From contig CALESQ010000064.1 in NCBI GenBank assembly GCA_937907455.1, forward strand, positions 1 to 10,043: a DNA stretch of 10,043 bases, given 5' to 3'. The translations under genes were made by a program, and so were the position numbers. The DNA is from an uncultured Caldilineales bacterium. GTDB taxonomy: Bacteria; Chloroflexota; Anaerolineae; JAAEKA01. Below the pieces are notes generated by a model that did not search any database, was not told the origin of the DNA, and was given only the letters and a program-made list of their open reading frames with translations. Shown here piece by piece: positions 8,569 through 10,043 of the stretch (positions are counted from its first letter, which is position 1; the number at the start of each line of letters is the position of its first letter).

Positions 8569-8573
8569 GAGGA
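8569..8573 (+). promoter_or_regulatory. Ribosome binding site choosing ATG 8583
   Basis: GAGGA ends directly before an ATG at 8574, too close for that start, and 9 bases before the ATG at 8583. The second ATG gives the usual family N-terminus MKLAEALILRAD. Confidence 0.75.
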
Positions 8574-8582
8574 ATGGATATT

Positions 8583-9041
8583 ATGAAACTAGCCGAAGCT
8601 TTGATTTTGCGGGCTGATTACCAGAAACGCATGGCGCAGTTGCAGGATCGTTTGCTGCGCAATGCTCAGGTGCAGGAAGGCGAAGCGCCCGCCGAAAACC
8701 CGGCCAGCCTGCTGCGCGAGCTGGAGAAGGTGGCCGATGACCTGACCCGCCTGATCCAGCGCATCAACGCCACCAACGCGGCCAGCGAGCTGGAAGCAGA
8801 CATGACGCTGTCGGATGCGCTGGCTGTGCGCGATGTGTTGAAGAGCAAGCACGGCGCATACAGCGACCTGGCGCAGGCAGCCACAGTGTCGCAGGATCGT
8901 TACAGCAAGTCGGAAGTGAAGTTTTTGAGCGCAGTCAACGTGTCAGAAGTTCAGGCGCGTGCGGATGACATCGCCCGCCAGTTGCGCGAGCTGGACATGC
9001 GCATTCAGGAAGCAAACTGGCGCATCGTTTTGCAGGAGTAG
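8583..9041 (+). CDS. DIP1984/septicolysin-family coiled-coil protein
   Basis: This is a 152-residue, almost wholly helical protein. Recognised by the family pattern: MKLAEALILRADYQKRMAQLQDRL, RNAQVQEGEAPAENP, LTRLIQRINATNAASEL, MTLSDALAVRDVLKSKH, RYSKSEVKFLSAVNVSEVQ and the end RELDMRIQEANW. The family is widespread but its role is unsettled; the septicolysin name comes from a haemolysin-like annotation and should not be read as proven toxicity. Heptad-rich helices suggest a coiled-coil oligomer. No signal peptide or membrane segment is seen. It lies 52 bp after the antitoxin gene on the same strand but returns to GC-rich codon use, so it is probably not part of the TA module. Confidence 0.85.
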   Translation: MKLAEALILRADYQKRMAQLQDRLLRNAQVQEGEAPAENPASLLRELEKVADDLTRLIQRINATNAASELEADMTLSDALAVRDVLKSKHGAYSDLAQAATVSQDRYSKSEVKFLSAVNVSEVQARADDIARQLRELDMRIQEANWRIVLQE

Positions 9042-9466
9042 CGAAACACGCAATGGGTCGGCGTCAGTAGGTAGCCGTTCCGGTAAAGGCGAGCGCAAAC
9101 CCCTGCTGGCGGGGCAAAGTCAGCACTTGTCAAGGCATGAGGAGCCGTGCCGGTGCCAGAACCACCGCTTACTGTTACGCTCAGCACAGTGACAAGGGTA
9201 TAAGGCACGTTGCATCGTTACAACCACGCGCTGATTTGCCGGTGCGGTGAGGGTGGGTTCGGGGCTTGGCGCTGGCCCATTGCGTTTTTGTTGGTATTGG
9301 AACGACATTCATCTCCCCGGAGGACTGTGTTCTGCTATAAATCTGCCGCTCTGGTCGGCCCCTCTGGGATGGTTCTTAACCTCCGGCCGAGTCCGGCAAT
9401 AGGGCACGTGAAGAAGCCCGGCCCGAGCGATTTTCAGGTCAGGTGTTAATGATGCCCGGTTTCCCC
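9042..9466. other. 425-bp intergenic region between convergent genes
   Basis: No convincing gene is seen on either strand, and no T-run terminator stands out. A possible extended -10 (TGCTATAAA, 9333-9341) lacks a -35. A minus-strand frame through 9005-9208 (VTVLSVTVSGGSGTGT) looks like beta-rich protein but has no start signal and runs into the 3' end of the DIP1984 gene. It may be decayed DNA. Confidence 0.5.
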
Positions 9467-10018
9467 TTACCTTGCGGGCACGGTAAACACAAAGCGTGCG
9501 CCCTGACCAGGCTGGCTTTCGGCGCGAATGCTGCCACCGTGCGCCTCGATCACGGCGCGGGCAATAGCCAGCCCCAAGCCTGATCCGCCGGTGGCGCGGT
9601 TGCGAGATTTTTCCCCGCGATAGAAACGCTCAAAAATATGGGGCAAATCCTGCGCTGCGATGCCTTCACCGCTGTCAGCTACTGCTACCTCGATCATTGC
9701 CCCGGCCGGGCGCGCGCTCACTGTCACCTCACGGCCCGCGGGGGTGTGGCGCAGGGCATTGCTGATCAAATTGCCCAGAACGCGGCTGATCTGTTGCGCG
9801 TCAACCTGGGCGGGATCGCTGCCCGCGGCCACCTGCGCACGCACTGTCACCCCGCGCTGCTCGGCCAGCGCATGGAACGATTCCACCGTTTCCGCAATCA
9901 GTTCGGACAGGGGATAGGGCTGGCGATCGGGCTTCAAACCGCCGGCATCCAGTTGCGCCAGCTCGAACAGATCATCAATTAGCAGGGACCTGATTGACTG
10001 ACAAATCTTGTAGCGTGG
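9467..10018 (-). CDS. Sensor histidine kinase, C-terminal part (5' truncated)
   Basis: On the minus strand the open frame from ~10018 to the TAA at 9467-9469 encodes the end of a dimerisation helix (LLIDDLFELAQLDAGGLKPDRQ) and a full HATPase_c domain: N box NLISNALRHT, G1 box VADSGEGIAAQDLPHIFERFYRG, and G2 box SGLGLAIARAVIEAHGG. These bind ATP for autophosphorylation of the histidine in the missing HisKA H-box. The sensor, membrane and H-box parts would lie beyond the window edge, but the frame meets a TGA at 10019-10021 before any H-box, and the last ~60 bases are AT-richer and unlike kinase sequence. The gene is therefore cut by a frameshift, an insertion or an assembly edge. A TTG at 9937 is not a credible start because the conserved helix continues upstream of it. 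Confidence 0.85.
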   Translation of the reverse strand, partial: PRYKICQSIRSLLIDDLFELAQLDAGGLKPDRQPYPLSELIAETVESFHALAEQRGVTVRAQVAAGSDPAQVDAQQISRVLGNLISNALRHTPAGREVTVSARPAGAMIEVAVADSGEGIAAQDLPHIFERFYRGEKSRNRATGGSGLGLAIARAVIEAHGGSIRAESQPGQGARFVFTVPAR

Positions 10019-10043
10019 TCAGCGTAAGAATTCTACAGAGAAG

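Noticed and set aside
9005..9208. Minus-strand frame with a beta-rich, Ig-like look (VTVSGGSGTGT)
   Set aside because: It overlaps the 3' end of the DIP1984 gene, has no ribosome binding site and no extension that would make a full domain.

Overview
The window is GC-rich bacterial chromosomal DNA. It most resembles a Chloroflexota (Anaerolineae/Caldilineae-like) genome. The pointers are a single-chain glycyl-tRNA synthetase with alpha and beta subunits fused, a NACHT NTPase joined to a formylglycine-generating-enzyme-like (FGE/SUMF1) domain with TGGG-x-F-x-GRD repeats, and small palindromic or heptameric repeats scattered between and inside genes. The phylum is inferred from gene style and was not tested by a search.

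Layout. (1) Positions 55-2979 (+) encode a membrane-anchored NACHT/STAND NTPase ending in an FGE/C-type-lectin-fold domain. Its last ~30 residues have the signature of a diversity-generating retroelement (DGR) variable region. A heptamer tandem array and a perfect 13-bp palindrome follow directly. (2) Positions 3091-3504 (+) encode a small protein carrying the same TGGG-x-F-x-GRD motif as the NACHT protein, so the two probably belong to one conflict or sensing system. (3) Positions 3623-3870 hold a consensus-like promoter, a highly structured ~200-nt leader and a rho-independent terminator ending about 6 nt before the glyQS ribosome binding site, which suggests attenuation or a terminated leader RNA. 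(4) Positions 3871-6948 (+) are the fused glyQS, with a palindromic repeat inserted in frame in the alpha-beta linker and a second unusual insertion in the beta part. (5) Positions 6949-8530 hold an AT-richer toxin-antitoxin module: a HigB/RelE-type toxin and an overlapping HigA-type HTH antitoxin fused to an ImmA/IrrE metallopeptidase. It is preceded by a promoter whose -10 lies in a 14-bp palindrome, the likely autoregulatory operator. (6) Positions 8583-9041 (+) encode a DIP1984/septicolysin-family coiled-coil protein. (7) Positions 9467-10018 (-) are the C-terminal half of a sensor histidine kinase, whose coding frame breaks down close to the window edge.

The most interesting part is the first 3.5 kb: an NLR-like receptor with a probable hypervariable sensor tip plus a motif-sharing partner gene. 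No reverse transcriptase or template repeat is present here, so the DGR assignment rests on the pattern of the variable region alone. The second point of interest is the glyQS leader, where a terminator stands between the only visible promoter and the gene.
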